Of a stretch of DNA of 64,000 nt, positions 9,453-19,056 are shown in pieces. The position numbers were made by a program, and so were the translations under genes. This stretch comes from Desulfogranum mediterraneum DSM 13871 (GTDB lineage Bacteria; Desulfobacterota; Desulfobulbia; Desulfobulbales; Desulfobulbaceae): assembly GCF_000429965.1 (NCBI RefSeq), contig NZ_AUCW01000003.1, positions 186,001-250,000 of the forward strand, written 5' to 3'. Each line of letters starts with the position of its first letter. Position 1 is the stretch's first letter. Under the pieces are notes generated by a model. That model was not told where the DNA came from and ran no database searches. It was given only the letters and a program-made list of their open reading frames with translations.

Positions 9453-11767
9453 GCTTGCCTCCTGCTTACCCTCTTTTCCCTGTAGGGCAGGATCACCGTT
9501 ATCCTGGTTCCCTGTCCTGATATCGAGCAGACCTGGATATCCCCGCCATGGTTTCTGACGATGGTCCGGGGCACAGCCAGGCCAGTGAGCATGCCCCCCT
9601 GCTCTGTCTGGCTCAGATAGAGCGGGTCAAACTGGTGCTCCACCTCCTTGGGGCTGAGCACCTGGCCGTCATCGGCCAGCATGACCCGGAGGTAGTCCCG
9701 ATCTCTGGCAGTGGTCAGGACAAGGTCCCCTCCCTCTGCGGGCAGCCGCTCCATCCGGTGCCGGAGCAGGCTCAGGAAGACCTGCTTCAGCTGGGCTTCG
9801 GCCCCATCGATCCAGAGCTCGCCGCCGTAGCCCTGAATCAGGTCGACCCTGCGGTGCCGGAAGTACTTCTGGACAAAACGAACCACACTGTCCAGGCAGC
9901 GGTGGAGATCAAAGGCAAGCTGCTCCTCCCTGGAGGGAAGGTTGAAATCATGAAGGTCCCGGACCACCTTCTCCATCCGGCTGCACTCTTCCAGGGCCAG
10001 CCGGACCAGGAGGCTCTCCTGTTTGGCCATGCTGGTCTTGCGGCTCATCCGCTGAAGGACATTTTTGATCCCGCAGATGGGGTTGTTGAACTCATGGGCG
10101 ATGGAGGCGGTCAGGGAGCCTATGGCACTGAGCTTTTCCGCCTGAATCAGTTGTTGCTGGGTGTGGTTGAGGTCCTCCTGGATCTTTTTCTGTTCCAACC
10201 GGTCACTAAAGAGCACCAAAATCCCCTTCTGCTCCCCTGCGGCCCCGACATAGGGCACGATATGGAGGGAACAGACCATGCGCCTGGAGTTGATCACCCG
10301 GTCAACCTCATCGGTGATCTGCTCAAAACCTCCGGCCAGGCGGGTGATGGGACAGAGGGCGGTATCACACTGATCGCAGAGCCAGAGTTCGGCCCCGCTC
10401 TTGCCCATCGCCTCCTCTGCGCTCAGGTCAAAGTAGCTGCAAAAAGCCCGGTTCACCCGGGTCACCCGGCAATCGGTGCTGAGCAGACAGAGCGGAAAGG
10501 CCATGTTAAAAATCTGGTCCAGTTCATTGCAGGCCTCCACCGCCCGTTGCTGGGCCTTTTTCTGAGCACTGATATCAAAGGCGGTAAAAGAGATGTTGTC
10601 CAGGGTCGGCTCTTCGGCGCGAAGCGGCTGGCCACTGAAGAGGACGTCTCTGGAGCAGCCGTCCTTGCAGAGCCACTGCAGCTCAACGGTCTGGTTGAGC
10701 GACTGTTCCAGCTGCTGCAGAGCCCCCCCCTGATCCGCTGCCCCCTCGTGAGCGAGAATCATCTCCCATGGCCGGCCGATCAACTCTTCAACCTGATAGC
10801 CGGTGAGGTCCACCATGGTATCGTTGACATAGCTGAACCGGCCCTTATTGATCAAGGCGATCCCGGCAGCGGTGCTGTTGAGCACGCTCTGCAGCACCTG
10901 GGTATTCTCCACCAGTTCCCTGGTCCGCAACTCAACGGTCCGGGACAAACGTTGATTAAAGAGGCGCAGTTCCTCCTCATTGCGTTTGTATTCGGAGACA
11001 TCCCGGATAATCCCCTGGACACCACCAATCCCGTTCTCCGTGAGGTAGGGGGTTGCATGCACCTCCATCCAGGCAGAACCACGGTCGTGGGTACGCATCT
11101 GAAAGATGAAGTTCTCCTGGGCCTTACCGTCGAGCAGTTCCCGGAAGGCCTGCTGAACCAGGCCGTGGTCCTCGGGAACGACTCGGTCAAGGTAATATTG
11201 TCCCTGCCATTGAGGTCGCTTGAATCCGAGCATGGTCCTGCTGGCCGGCGAGAGATAGGTAAGATGGCCTCCGGTATCCAAGCGAAAAAAAAGATTGGCT
11301 GAGGACTCGGCAAAGGACCTGAACTGGGCCTCACTGCGACGCAACCGCGCCTGACATCGCCGCTCATGGGTGACAATCCGACCGCTGCCCACCACCCCGA
11401 TCATCCTCTCCTCTTCATCAAACAGCGGTGATTTATAGACATCCAGATAGAGAAACTCGCCCCGGACGTTGCCGAACTCATCAAATCGCCTGCCTACCCG
11501 CTCTTTCAATATAAGCTGATCAGAATCGACACATAATTCGCCAAAGGTGTGCCAGCTGGGATCTGCCGGGTGGAGGCGACGCTGTCGCTCGGCAAAGAAG
11601 AGATCGGTTTTACCGATGGGCTCTGCCAGATCCTCGGCAATAAGGAGGGTCTCACAGATGGCACGGTTGACAAAGAGGTAGCGTCCCTGCAGATCCTTTG
11701 CCCAGAGCAGGTCAGGAGAGTTGTTGGCAAGCAGGCGAAACATCCGTTCAATGGAGAGATCATTCAT
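9431..11767 (-). CDS. Multi-PAS sensor histidine kinase with degenerate ATPase domain
   Basis: 778 residues, no membrane segment. At least four PAS-like domains fill residues 1-530. The H-box is normal (ASIAHEFNNP, about residue 565). The catalytic domain is eroded: the N-box position reads QVFLSLLRHRMERL, without the ATP-binding Asn; the G1 box reads DDGQV instead of DxGxG; and the G2 region reads GGMLTGLAV. The frame is intact over its whole length. It may be a pseudokinase, a phosphatase or a kinase acting through a partner. It overlaps the downstream response regulator by 22 bases. Regulation is not evident. Confidence 0.82.
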   Translation of the reverse strand: MNDLSIERMFRLLANNSPDLLWAKDLQGRYLFVNRAICETLLIAEDLAEPIGKTDLFFAERQRRLHPADPSWHTFGELCVDSDQLILKERVGRRFDEFGNVRGEFLYLDVYKSPLFDEEERMIGVVGSGRIVTHERRCQARLRRSEAQFRSFAESSANLFFRLDTGGHLTYLSPASRTMLGFKRPQWQGQYYLDRVVPEDHGLVQQAFRELLDGKAQENFIFQMRTHDRGSAWMEVHATPYLTENGIGGVQGIIRDVSEYKRNEEELRLFNQRLSRTVELRTRELVENTQVLQSVLNSTAAGIALINKGRFSYVNDTMVDLTGYQVEELIGRPWEMILAHEGAADQGGALQQLEQSLNQTVELQWLCKDGCSRDVLFSGQPLRAEEPTLDNISFTAFDISAQKKAQQRAVEACNELDQIFNMAFPLCLLSTDCRVTRVNRAFCSYFDLSAEEAMGKSGAELWLCDQCDTALCPITRLAGGFEQITDEVDRVINSRRMVCSLHIVPYVGAAGEQKGILVLFSDRLEQKKIQEDLNHTQQQLIQAEKLSAIGSLTASIAHEFNNPICGIKNVLQRMSRKTSMAKQESLLVRLALEECSRMEKVVRDLHDFNLPSREEQLAFDLHRCLDSVVRFVQKYFRHRRVDLIQGYGGELWIDGAEAQLKQVFLSLLRHRMERLPAEGGDLVLTTARDRDYLRVMLADDGQVLSPKEVEHQFDPLYLSQTEQGGMLTGLAVPRTIVRNHGGDIQVCSISGQGTRITVILPYREKRVSRRQACSNIPY

Positions 11768-12097
11768 GGCAACAGGGCCTCTTTACACACCATGGAGGGA
11801 TTGTCCTGACTGGACTCTTTCGCTGCAGCCCTCGGTCCGGGGCATAGAAAGCGTACCGAAAACGTCAAGACGTTGTAGTAAAATCGAGGACATAGTAGCT
11901 CTGACACAGGGACAAGACAAGAAAAATCAGAACAGGGCAAAGCAAGGCTCCGGGCCAGAGCCAGGCCCGGACGAAGCAGATGCCGATCACGGCAGCCGTC
12001 TCCTCCAAGGGTGGGCACAAGCAGGCGGAAGCGAAAAAAGGTCACATAGGGAGCGCTCACTCTTGACCGGCCCCTGGAAAGGACCAGGCCGGCAGGC
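11768..12097. other. 330-base intergenic region with a strong hairpin
   Basis: Separates the glycosyltransferase gene (upstream, minus strand) from the PAS kinase. It contains a perfect 8-bp stem, TCCGGGCC/GGCCCGGA with a 7-base loop, at 11949-11971. This could end the glycosyltransferase transcript, although no U-run follows directly. Open frames here have no recognisable protein content. The kinase promoter should lie here, but I cannot point to a convincing one. Confidence 0.4.
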
Positions 12098-13174
12098 TCA
12101 ACTGAGCCCGAGGAGGAAGTCCGCGACCTGATCGGCACCGTCGGCCCTCAACCGCCCATCGAGGCTGCCTGAAGACGCAATCAGCTCCGGCAGGACCTCC
12201 AGCCAGCTTCCCGAGACCAGAGCCTGCCTGGAGAGGAGCCGGGAGGGGATATGCTGCCCTATGAAGGCCTCCATGGAGGCGCTTTCGGGAAAATCCGGTC
12301 TGGTCAGATAGCCATAGGCGACCCCGGCCTGGAGGACCTCGGCCATGGTCGAATAGCCGACCTTGCCGATCACCACATCTGCGGCAGCCACCAGGTCTGG
12401 ATGATAGAGGGAGGAGCGGGGCTGGAAATAACCGATATTGTCATGGACTTGCCCCTGGGAATTGCTTGCCGGCAACAGGAAAAAACAATCGCGCTCTGCG
12501 ACCAGGGGCCCTAGGGCAAGCGCATCGCCCTGGTGTCCTCCCATGGTGATGAGCACCAGTTTTCTGCCCTCCGGGACAAAACGCTCCCGGTAGGCAGTTC
12601 CCCTGTCCCCGAACTGACGGGCAATGGGGTTGACCCGAAGCGCACAGGGATGTTCCAGGCAGACCGGGCTGGCCTGGATACGGTAATCCACCTGCTGGTA
12701 GAGTTCGCCGAGCAGCTGAATATAGGGCCCCAGCCGGGGAAAAGACTCCAGGTAAGCTCCGTAGATCCAATCCCAGGTAAAGTTCTCCACCAGCACAGAG
12801 ACAATCCCGGCCCTGCGGGCGAGGGCAATCCCCAGGGGAGCGATATCAGAGAGCAACCACTGGCAGTCCCTGAACAGGGGTGCCAGCTCCTCCACCAGCG
12901 CATCCCGGAGCGGATAGATGGTGGCCAGGGCCCCAAGGGTGGCCTCCAGGTCATGCTCCAGAGAGGAGTGCTGGACCAGACCGATGTCGGTCTCCAGGGG
13001 ATAAAAGGTGGTAATCGGGCGCAGTTCAGCAGGGAAGAACCAGGGCGGTACACTGGTGACCACCAGAAACTCCACTGCCAGGCGGCGGTGGAGGGCCTGC
13101 ATCACCGCTGCGGCCCGGGCGGCATGACCAAAGCCATGGGGGGTGATGCAGCAGCCGACCTGCAATGGTTTCAC
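12098..13174 (-). CDS. UGT/GT28-like glycosyltransferase
   Basis: 358 residues. The N-terminus reads CCITPHGFGHAARA, the glycine-rich acceptor-side loop typical of GT-B enzymes of the MurG/UGT type. The C-terminal half contains VLITMGGHQGD and a nucleotide-sugar-binding region with DVVIGKVGYSTMAEVLQAGVAYGYL, similar to the GK-G-ST-E segment of this superfamily. No membrane segment is seen. Donor and acceptor are unknown; related domains occur in sugar-processing fusion proteins. The start overlaps the stop of the upstream histidine kinase by 4 bases, so the two are co-translated, a link with no obvious functional explanation. Confidence 0.72.
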   Translation of the reverse strand: MKPLQVGCCITPHGFGHAARAAAVMQALHRRLAVEFLVVTSVPPWFFPAELRPITTFYPLETDIGLVQHSSLEHDLEATLGALATIYPLRDALVEELAPLFRDCQWLLSDIAPLGIALARRAGIVSVLVENFTWDWIYGAYLESFPRLGPYIQLLGELYQQVDYRIQASPVCLEHPCALRVNPIARQFGDRGTAYRERFVPEGRKLVLITMGGHQGDALALGPLVAERDCFFLLPASNSQGQVHDNIGYFQPRSSLYHPDLVAAADVVIGKVGYSTMAEVLQAGVAYGYLTRPDFPESASMEAFIGQHIPSRLLSRQALVSGSWLEVLPELIASSGSLDGRLRADGADQVADFLLGLS

Positions 13175-14727
13175 TGCTGGCCCAGTTTCTTGACCGGCAA
13201 GAGGATCTGAAACCTGCTGCCCTGACCCGGACGACTCTCGACCAGGATCCGTCCCTGGTGCTTTTCCATGATGCTCCTGGCAATGGCCAGGCCCAGGCCG
13301 GTGCCGCGGTTCTTGTCGGTATAGAAGGGGGTAAAGATCTGCTCCAGCTTATCCGCCTCCATGCCGACCCCGCTGTCCTCGACCTCCAGGATCACCTGGT
13401 CCTGGGCAGCACTCAAGCCCGTGCTCAGGCCCAGGGTACCGCCTTCGGGCATGGCCTGCACCCCGTTAAAGACCACGTTGAAGACGACCTGGTAGATCTG
13501 CTCGCTGTCCATGAAGACCGTGGGCAGCCGCGGATTCAGGGCCAGCTCCAGGATAATCCCCTTGCCGGCGAACTCCGGTTCCATGAAACGGACCACCCGC
13601 TCGGCAACGGTATTGAGTGATTCACTGGTCATGGCCGCCTCCCTGGGTCGGGCAAAATCAAGGAACTCACGGACAATGGTATCCAGACGGGTGGTCTCCT
13701 CGACGATGATCCCGGCCAGATGCTCGTTGCCCGGGGCGACCTGGGAGATCCGCTTTTTCAGGATCTCGGCCGTGGAACGGACAATCCCCAGGGGATTCTT
13801 GATCTCGTGGGAGACCGCGGCCACCATCTTGCCCAGGGAGGCCAGCCGCTGGGACTTGTTGAGTTGTTCCTCCAGGGCCAACCGCTCCTTGGCCCGCCTG
13901 GCCATGATCCGGTTGGCCTTGACCACGATCAGGCTGAGGATGGCAAAGAGGATGGCCATGATACAGAGGGAAACCACGATGATCCTGGCCTGGAGGGCAA
14001 CGATGGCCTGGAGGTCGTCGGCCAGGTTCTGGGTGACCTCCACCACCCCCATGATCTCCCCGGTACGCTTGCCCAGGTGATCTTCCTGGCGAAAGGGAAC
14101 ATAGGTTTTCAGGGTACAGAAGACCTCAGGCATCCCGGGCAGGAGGCTGAAGAGCGAACCTCCGGAAATCAGGATGGTGGTATTTTCCCCGTTCAGGGCC
14201 TTCTGATACTCCAGACCGCCCATATTACGTTTGCCCATCAGCTCCGCCCTGGTGGAGTAACTGATCCGGTTTTCCCTGGAATCAAAGATGGTCACCGACT
14301 CGATTCGCATCCCCCGGGTGATATTGCGGACGATCTGATCCAGCCGCTCGTACTGCTTCTTCTCCGAGAGGGCAATGCGGCCATATCGAACCACCGTGGG
14401 CAGGACGAACTGGAGAAAGACCTGACGGTTGAGGTTATCGGCAAAGAGCTGGGAGTAGGCCTCACTGCGCTGGAGGAGCACATTTTTGGCATTATTGGAG
14501 ATCATCCAGGAGAGGAGCAGGGAACTGACCAGCATGGCCAGGAGGGCCATGAAGGCAAAATACTTGACCAGTTCAAAGGGCAGGAGCCCCTCAACCTGCC
14601 AGCCGTGTCTGAGGAAGTGCCCCAGACGGCGCAGGTCAGGGCTGGGAATCTTCGCCGCAAATGCCGCAGCGACGGCAGAGAGCCGTGTCACATGGCGACG
14701 TGAATTTTTCAGCCAATGCTTTCTCAT
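13171..14727 (-). CDS. Membrane-bound sensor histidine kinase
   Basis: About 518 residues from ATG 14727, with a GGAAAG site upstream. A first transmembrane helix (FMALLAMLVSSLLLSW), a periplasmic sensor region of ~180 residues, a second helix (ARIIVVSLCIMAILFAILSL) and an intact kinase core follow: H-box AAVSHEIKNPLG, N-box FNVVFNGVQAM, G1 VEDSGVGM, F-box FTPFYTDK, G2 GTGLGLAI. It resembles NtrB/ZraS-type kinases. Its first ~90 bases overlap the 3' end of the radical SAM gene in another frame. No response regulator is adjacent. Upstream in-frame start options exist, but their residues look like a shadow of the overlapped gene. Confidence 0.85.
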   Translation of the reverse strand: MRKHWLKNSRRHVTRLSAVAAAFAAKIPSPDLRRLGHFLRHGWQVEGLLPFELVKYFAFMALLAMLVSSLLLSWMISNNAKNVLLQRSEAYSQLFADNLNRQVFLQFVLPTVVRYGRIALSEKKQYERLDQIVRNITRGMRIESVTIFDSRENRISYSTRAELMGKRNMGGLEYQKALNGENTTILISGGSLFSLLPGMPEVFCTLKTYVPFRQEDHLGKRTGEIMGVVEVTQNLADDLQAIVALQARIIVVSLCIMAILFAILSLIVVKANRIMARRAKERLALEEQLNKSQRLASLGKMVAAVSHEIKNPLGIVRSTAEILKKRISQVAPGNEHLAGIIVEETTRLDTIVREFLDFARPREAAMTSESLNTVAERVVRFMEPEFAGKGIILELALNPRLPTVFMDSEQIYQVVFNVVFNGVQAMPEGGTLGLSTGLSAAQDQVILEVEDSGVGMEADKLEQIFTPFYTDKNRGTGLGLAIARSIMEKHQGRILVESRPGQGSRFQILLPVKKLGQQ

Positions 14728-16390
14728 ATTCTTTCCAGAGATATCCGGTGGAGAGGCCATGGTCAACGATATCCCAGCACATCCGCTCGCCGGCGGTTCT
14801 GGGACGGACCGCATACTGCCAGCTGCTGAGTCGATACTTCTTCAGGGCCTGTTTAAAGGTGGCCCGACCGGTCCCAAGCTCCAGCAGCAGGGGGGCGAGT
14901 CTGCGGTCCCCCCTGGAATAGACGGCCTGGTGGAGAATCCGTTCAGGACGATCGACCTTGATCCGCAGGTTAGGTACCCTGGCCAAAGCCTTACGAAGAT
15001 ACTTTATTTTCTGTTTGAGCGCCAGGGTTGCCTTGGTGGCGGACTGCTCACTGCAGGCCGCCTGGTTATCCAGGCCGCCGTAGGAGCAGTACTGGAACGG
15101 CGTCCAGGGCTTGGGGACAAAGGAGTTCACCGAGAGGCTCAACTCGGTCAGGCGCCCCCGTCTCCTGCCGATGACCCGAATCCGTTGGTGGACCAGCTGG
15201 ACCAGCTCCACCAGCTCTTCCAGGTCCTGGTCCGTTTCTGTGGGCAGGCCGATCATGATGTAGAGCTTGAGATGGAAGATGCCCGCCTCGGTCAGCCGCT
15301 CGGCTGCCGAGAGCAGGTCCGCACTGCTGAGCCCCTTGTTGATCAGTCGACGCAGACGCTCTGAACTGCCGTCCGGAGCAATGGCCACGCTCTTCAGGTT
15401 GGATGCGGCCAAGAGGGAGAGGAGCCGCTCTGAAATATGGTCGGCCCGGAGGGAGGAGAAGGAGAGAGAGCAGTGGTGTTCCTCCAGATAGGCGGCGATC
15501 TGATCCAGGGTGGCAGCCGGCGCCATCTCCATCCCCAACAGACCTATCCGGCCGACCCCAGGGGGACGCTGGGCCAGGGCCTCGACGATCCCCTGGCCGT
15601 TCCAGAGGCGCGGAGGACGGTAGATATAGCCGGCGGCACAGAAGCGACAGCCCCGGCTGCAGCCCCGACCCAGTTCCACCATGTACATCCCCAACTCGGC
15701 CTCCTCGGAGAGCAGCTGGGAATGAGCTGCCGAAGATTCCGCAGGCGCCACCACCTTTCTCACCCGAGACGGTACCCGGGTCTCCGTGGGCTCCTGCCGG
15801 CTGACCCGCCCCAGCGCATCATACTCCACCTGATAGAGGGAGGGGACGTAGCAGCCGGCCAGTTCGACGGCCGCCTTAAAGAGCAACTCCCGGCGGCTCA
15901 AGCCCAACCCGGCCCGGAGCAGGCCCATCAGCGCGGGCAGGATCCCCTCCCCCTCGCCGATGGCCATGATATCGGCAAAGGGTGCCAGGGGCTCCGGGTT
16001 CATGAAGACTCCCACCCCCCCCAGGATGACCAGGGGGCTGCCCGGCCGGACAAGATCCGACCGGTCCGTGCTGTAGGGCTCCACCCGGCCGGCAGCCAGC
16101 ATCCCCACCAGCCGGGGAAAATCCTCCTCAAAGCTGACCGAGCCGCAGACCAGGGAAAAATCCTGGAGGGCGCGCCCGGACTCCAGCGAGCGCATGGCTT
16201 CACCCTGGGCAGGATAGACAAAGCGTTCACAGACGATCCCGGGGATACCGTTGAGCAGGCTGTAGATGAGCTGAAACCCCAGATTGGAGACAGCAACAGG
16301 ATAGGTGTTGGGATAGAGCAGGGCAACAGGCAATCGATTGGTCCACTTCTTGTGGATGGTACCGATTTCTGAAATCAGGGAAGGATGCAA
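14636..16390 (-). CDS. TIGR03960-type B12-binding radical SAM protein
   Basis: 584 residues. An N-terminal region with VAVSNLGFQLIY and a Rossmann-like cobalamin-binding part is followed by the radical SAM cluster motif in GRGCSRGCRFCAAGY (CxxxCxxC, near residue 245). It ends with a cysteine cluster, CDTALCRRCGIC. This layout matches the uncharacterised TIGR03960 family, which in many bacteria is fused or adjacent to a DUF2344 domain; none is seen here. Its reaction is unknown. It lies downstream of ftsZ after a 131-base gap and may be read through from the dcw operon. Confidence 0.83.
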   Translation of the reverse strand: MHPSLISEIGTIHKKWTNRLPVALLYPNTYPVAVSNLGFQLIYSLLNGIPGIVCERFVYPAQGEAMRSLESGRALQDFSLVCGSVSFEEDFPRLVGMLAAGRVEPYSTDRSDLVRPGSPLVILGGVGVFMNPEPLAPFADIMAIGEGEGILPALMGLLRAGLGLSRRELLFKAAVELAGCYVPSLYQVEYDALGRVSRQEPTETRVPSRVRKVVAPAESSAAHSQLLSEEAELGMYMVELGRGCSRGCRFCAAGYIYRPPRLWNGQGIVEALAQRPPGVGRIGLLGMEMAPAATLDQIAAYLEEHHCSLSFSSLRADHISERLLSLLAASNLKSVAIAPDGSSERLRRLINKGLSSADLLSAAERLTEAGIFHLKLYIMIGLPTETDQDLEELVELVQLVHQRIRVIGRRRGRLTELSLSVNSFVPKPWTPFQYCSYGGLDNQAACSEQSATKATLALKQKIKYLRKALARVPNLRIKVDRPERILHQAVYSRGDRRLAPLLLELGTGRATFKQALKKYRLSSWQYAVRPRTAGERMCWDIVDHGLSTGYLWKEYEKALAEKFTSPCDTALCRRCGICGEDSQP

Positions 16391-16429
16391 ATAACTTTCA
16401 GCTTAAAGATTAACAACATGGCAACCGGA

Positions 16430-16465
16430 GCAGGCCTGAACCGGGATACGGTGCCCCAGGCCTGC
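16430..16465. other. Hairpin between ftsZ and the radical SAM gene
   Basis: Perfect 9-bp inverted repeat, GCAGGCCTG and CAGGCCTGC, separated by 18 bases, in the 131-base ftsZ-radical SAM spacer. A second short stem, CCGGAG/CTCCGG, lies next to it. No U-run follows, so a simple Rho-independent terminator is unlikely. Processing or attenuation at the end of the dcw operon is possible. Confidence 0.4.
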
Positions 16466-16521
16466 GGGCCGGAGATGAACCACCTCCGGCTGGACCTGGT
16501 ATGGTTGGCAGAGCGGCCGGC

Positions 16522-17736
16522 TCAGTTGGCCTTCTTGCGCAGATAGGCCGGCTCTTCGTAATCATTATGCTCATGATCATCAAAGATCGGCCGCGGCATG
16601 GAGGAGAGTCCCTTGGGCAGTCGATTGGGCTTAGCCTCGGTATAGGAACTGGTATCCACGCTGGAGACCTTCTCCTCGGTCGGCGTGCTCTGGGACGAAC
16701 GGCTGGACTGACTGCCGGTCTGCTGGGGCTGACGGTTACGAACCACCTCCAGCTGGGAGATGGTCTCTGACTCGTCGATGCTGGAGATGCCGGTGGCTAT
16801 CACCGTAACCCGGAGCTCCTCGCCCAGGGATTCGTCAAAGAGGGCACCGATGATGATATTGGCATCGTCGTGGGCCTTTTCCTGGATCAGGGCCGAGGCC
16901 TCCATGAACTCATTCATGGTCAGGGTCTCCTGGGCGGCCGAGATATTAATCAGGATGCCGCGGGCGCCATCGATGCCCACATCCTCCAGGAGCTGGTTAT
17001 CGATGGCCCGCTTGGCCGCCTCGCTGGCCCGGTTTTCGCCCACCGCAGCTCCAGAGCCCATGATGGCCGGTCCGACCTCCTTCATCACGGTCTTCAAGTC
17101 GGCAAAGTCGACATTGATATGTCCCGGCAGGTTGATCAGATCGGTGATGCCCTTGACCGCCTGGAGCAGGACATTATCCACCATCTTCATCATGTCCACC
17201 AGGGTGGAGTTCTTGTTCATCAAGCCCAGCAGACGGTCGTTGGGCACGGTGATGATGGTATCGGCATACTCCTTGAGTCGTTCCCAGCCTGTCTCGGCGT
17301 TCCGCATCCGTTTCTTGGCTTCAAAGTAGAAGGGCTTGGTCACCACGGCCACGGTCAGGGCACCCGCCTCCTTGCTCAACTTGGCAATTTCAGGAGCAGC
17401 ACCGGTACCGGTACCCCCGCCGAGGCCGGCGGTGATAAAGACCATATCCGCGCCACCCAGGGCACGCTGAAGGTCATCGTAGCTCTCCTGGGCAGACTCC
17501 TTGCCCATCTCCGGGTCGGCTCCGGCTCCCATCCCCTTGGTAATCCCGGGGCCAAGCTGCAAACGGATATCGGCGCGCGATTTCTCCAGGGCCTGCATGT
17601 CGGTATTGGCAACAATAAACTCGACACCTGCCAGTCGATTTTCCACCATGGTATTGATGGCATTACCGCCACCACCACCGACACCGATCACCTTGATTAC
17701 AGCAACAGACTCTTCTTCAGCCATTCTAAACGGCAT
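16522..17736 (-). CDS. ftsZ: Cell division GTPase FtsZ
   Basis: 404 residues from the second ATG (17736), placed 6 bases after GGGAG; an ATG at 17742 abuts that site. Hallmarks: [11 protein letters not shown] near the N-terminus, the tubulin signature [10 protein letters not shown], and the T7 synergy loop [12 protein letters not shown] variable Ser/Gln-rich linker of ~50 residues leads to the C-terminal peptide [13 protein letters not shown], which binds FtsA and other partners. All polymerising and GTPase motifs are intact, so Z-ring formation is expected. It is the last gene of the dcw cluster, 87 bases downstream of ftsA. Confidence 0.98.
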   Translation of the reverse strand: MPFRMAEEESVAVIKVIGVGGGGGNAINTMVENRLAGVEFIVANTDMQALEKSRADIRLQLGPGITKGMGAGADPEMGKESAQESYDDLQRALGGADMVFITAGLGGGTGTGAAPEIAKLSKEAGALTVAVVTKPFYFEAKKRMRNAETGWERLKEYADTIITVPNDRLLGLMNKNSTLVDMMKMVDNVLLQAVKGITDLINLPGHINVDFADLKTVMKEVGPAIMGSGAAVGENRASEAAKRAIDNQLLEDVGIDGARGILINISAAQETLTMNEFMEASALIQEKAHDDANIIIGALFDESLGEELRVTVIATGISSIDESETISQLEVVRNRQPQQTGSQSSRSSQSTPTEEKVSSVDTSSYTEAKPNRLPKGLSSMPRPIFDDHEHNDYEEPAYLRKKAN

Positions 17737-17823
17737 GCTCATCTCCCAAGAACAATATTCCTTAATCTTCTCGGCCGGAATATACCATCAATCGATCCCA
17801 GGCCAAAGGTATTTTCTGGTAAT

Positions 17824-19056
17824 TCATAGGATATTTTTCATCCAATTTTTCAACTTGCTCACAACCCCGCCGTGCTCCTTGGGGGCATAGGGAGTGGCCC
17901 TGCTGCCATAGAGCACCAGGCCCACTCCGGTGGTACAACGCGGGGAGTGGACGTCATCGATCCGGCCCTCCACGCCGTGGGGATAGCCGATCCGCACCGG
18001 CATATCAAAGATCTGCTCCGCCATCTCGACGATGTTGGCCAAGAGCGCCGTGCCGCCGGTGATGACGATGCCGGCGTTGATCCGGTTGCGGTAGCCTGAG
18101 GCATGGATATTCTTGTTGACCATCTGGAGGATCTCCTCCATCCTCGCCTCCAGGATCTCCACCATCACCCGCTGGGAGACCTTACGCGGTTTACGATCCC
18201 CCACCGTGGGCACCTCGATGATCTGGTTCTCCTTAATCATCGATGAGAGGGCCCCGCCGTAGAGATACTTCAACTCCTCGGCCTCCTGGAGGGGTGTCCG
18301 CAGCCCCACGCTCAGATCACCGGTAAGGTTGTTGCCTCCCAGGGCCAGCTCCCAGGTATGCTTGATGGTGCCGTTACAGAAGATGGCCAGGTCGGTGGTA
18401 CCGCCGCCGATATCCAAGAGGGCCACCCCGAGCTCCATCTCATCCTTATTCAGAACCGCATGGGAAGAGGCCACCGACTCCAGGACGATCTCGGAGACCG
18501 CCAGATCAGAACGATTGCAGCTGGTCACCAGATTATGGAGGGCGGTCACATCTGCAGTCACAATATGGACGTTGGTCACCAGACGTACCCCGGTCATGCC
18601 CAGGGGATTCTGAATCCCGGTATGGTCATCCACCATGTACTCCTGGGGCAGGACATGGATGATCTGCTGATTATCGGAGATCTTGACGGTCTGGGCTGCC
18701 TGGATGACGGCCTCGATGTCCTTCTCCTTGATCTCCTGATTGTTGACGGCAATGATGCCCGGCGAATTAAAACCCTTGATGTGATTACCGGCAATCCCCA
18801 CATAGACGGTCTGGATGTCACAGCCGGCCATGTCCGAGGCATCGTTGACTGCCTGGCGAATCGCCTTGACCGTGGCTTCGATGTTGACCACCACCCCGTT
18901 TTTCAACCCGGAGGAGGCTGCTGTACCCACCCCGACAATCTCGATCCGGTCATCGAAGACCTCGGCTATCACCGCCATGATCTTGGTGGTGCCAATATCC
19001 AGACCGGCGACCAAATCACCAGGCTCACGCCTCTCCATCTCTTCCATATCCATCAT
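17824..19056 (-). CDS. ftsA: Cell division protein FtsA
   Basis: 410 residues, actin-like. It has phosphate-binding GLDIGTTKI, the second phosphate loop LLDIGGGTTDLAIF, the adenosine region GIVITGGTALL, an SHS2/1C domain around residues 90-170, and the C-terminal amphipathic membrane-targeting helix VSKLKNWMKNIL. It anchors FtsZ to the membrane. The start overlaps the ftsQ stop by 4 bases (ATGA), implying coupled translation. Confidence 0.97.
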   Translation of the reverse strand: MMDMEEMERREPGDLVAGLDIGTTKIMAVIAEVFDDRIEIVGVGTAASSGLKNGVVVNIEATVKAIRQAVNDASDMAGCDIQTVYVGIAGNHIKGFNSPGIIAVNNQEIKEKDIEAVIQAAQTVKISDNQQIIHVLPQEYMVDDHTGIQNPLGMTGVRLVTNVHIVTADVTALHNLVTSCNRSDLAVSEIVLESVASSHAVLNKDEMELGVALLDIGGGTTDLAIFCNGTIKHTWELALGGNNLTGDLSVGLRTPLQEAEELKYLYGGALSSMIKENQIIEVPTVGDRKPRKVSQRVMVEILEARMEEILQMVNKNIHASGYRNRINAGIVITGGTALLANIVEMAEQIFDMPVRIGYPHGVEGRIDDVHSPRCTTGVGLVLYGSRATPYAPKEHGGVVSKLKNWMKNIL

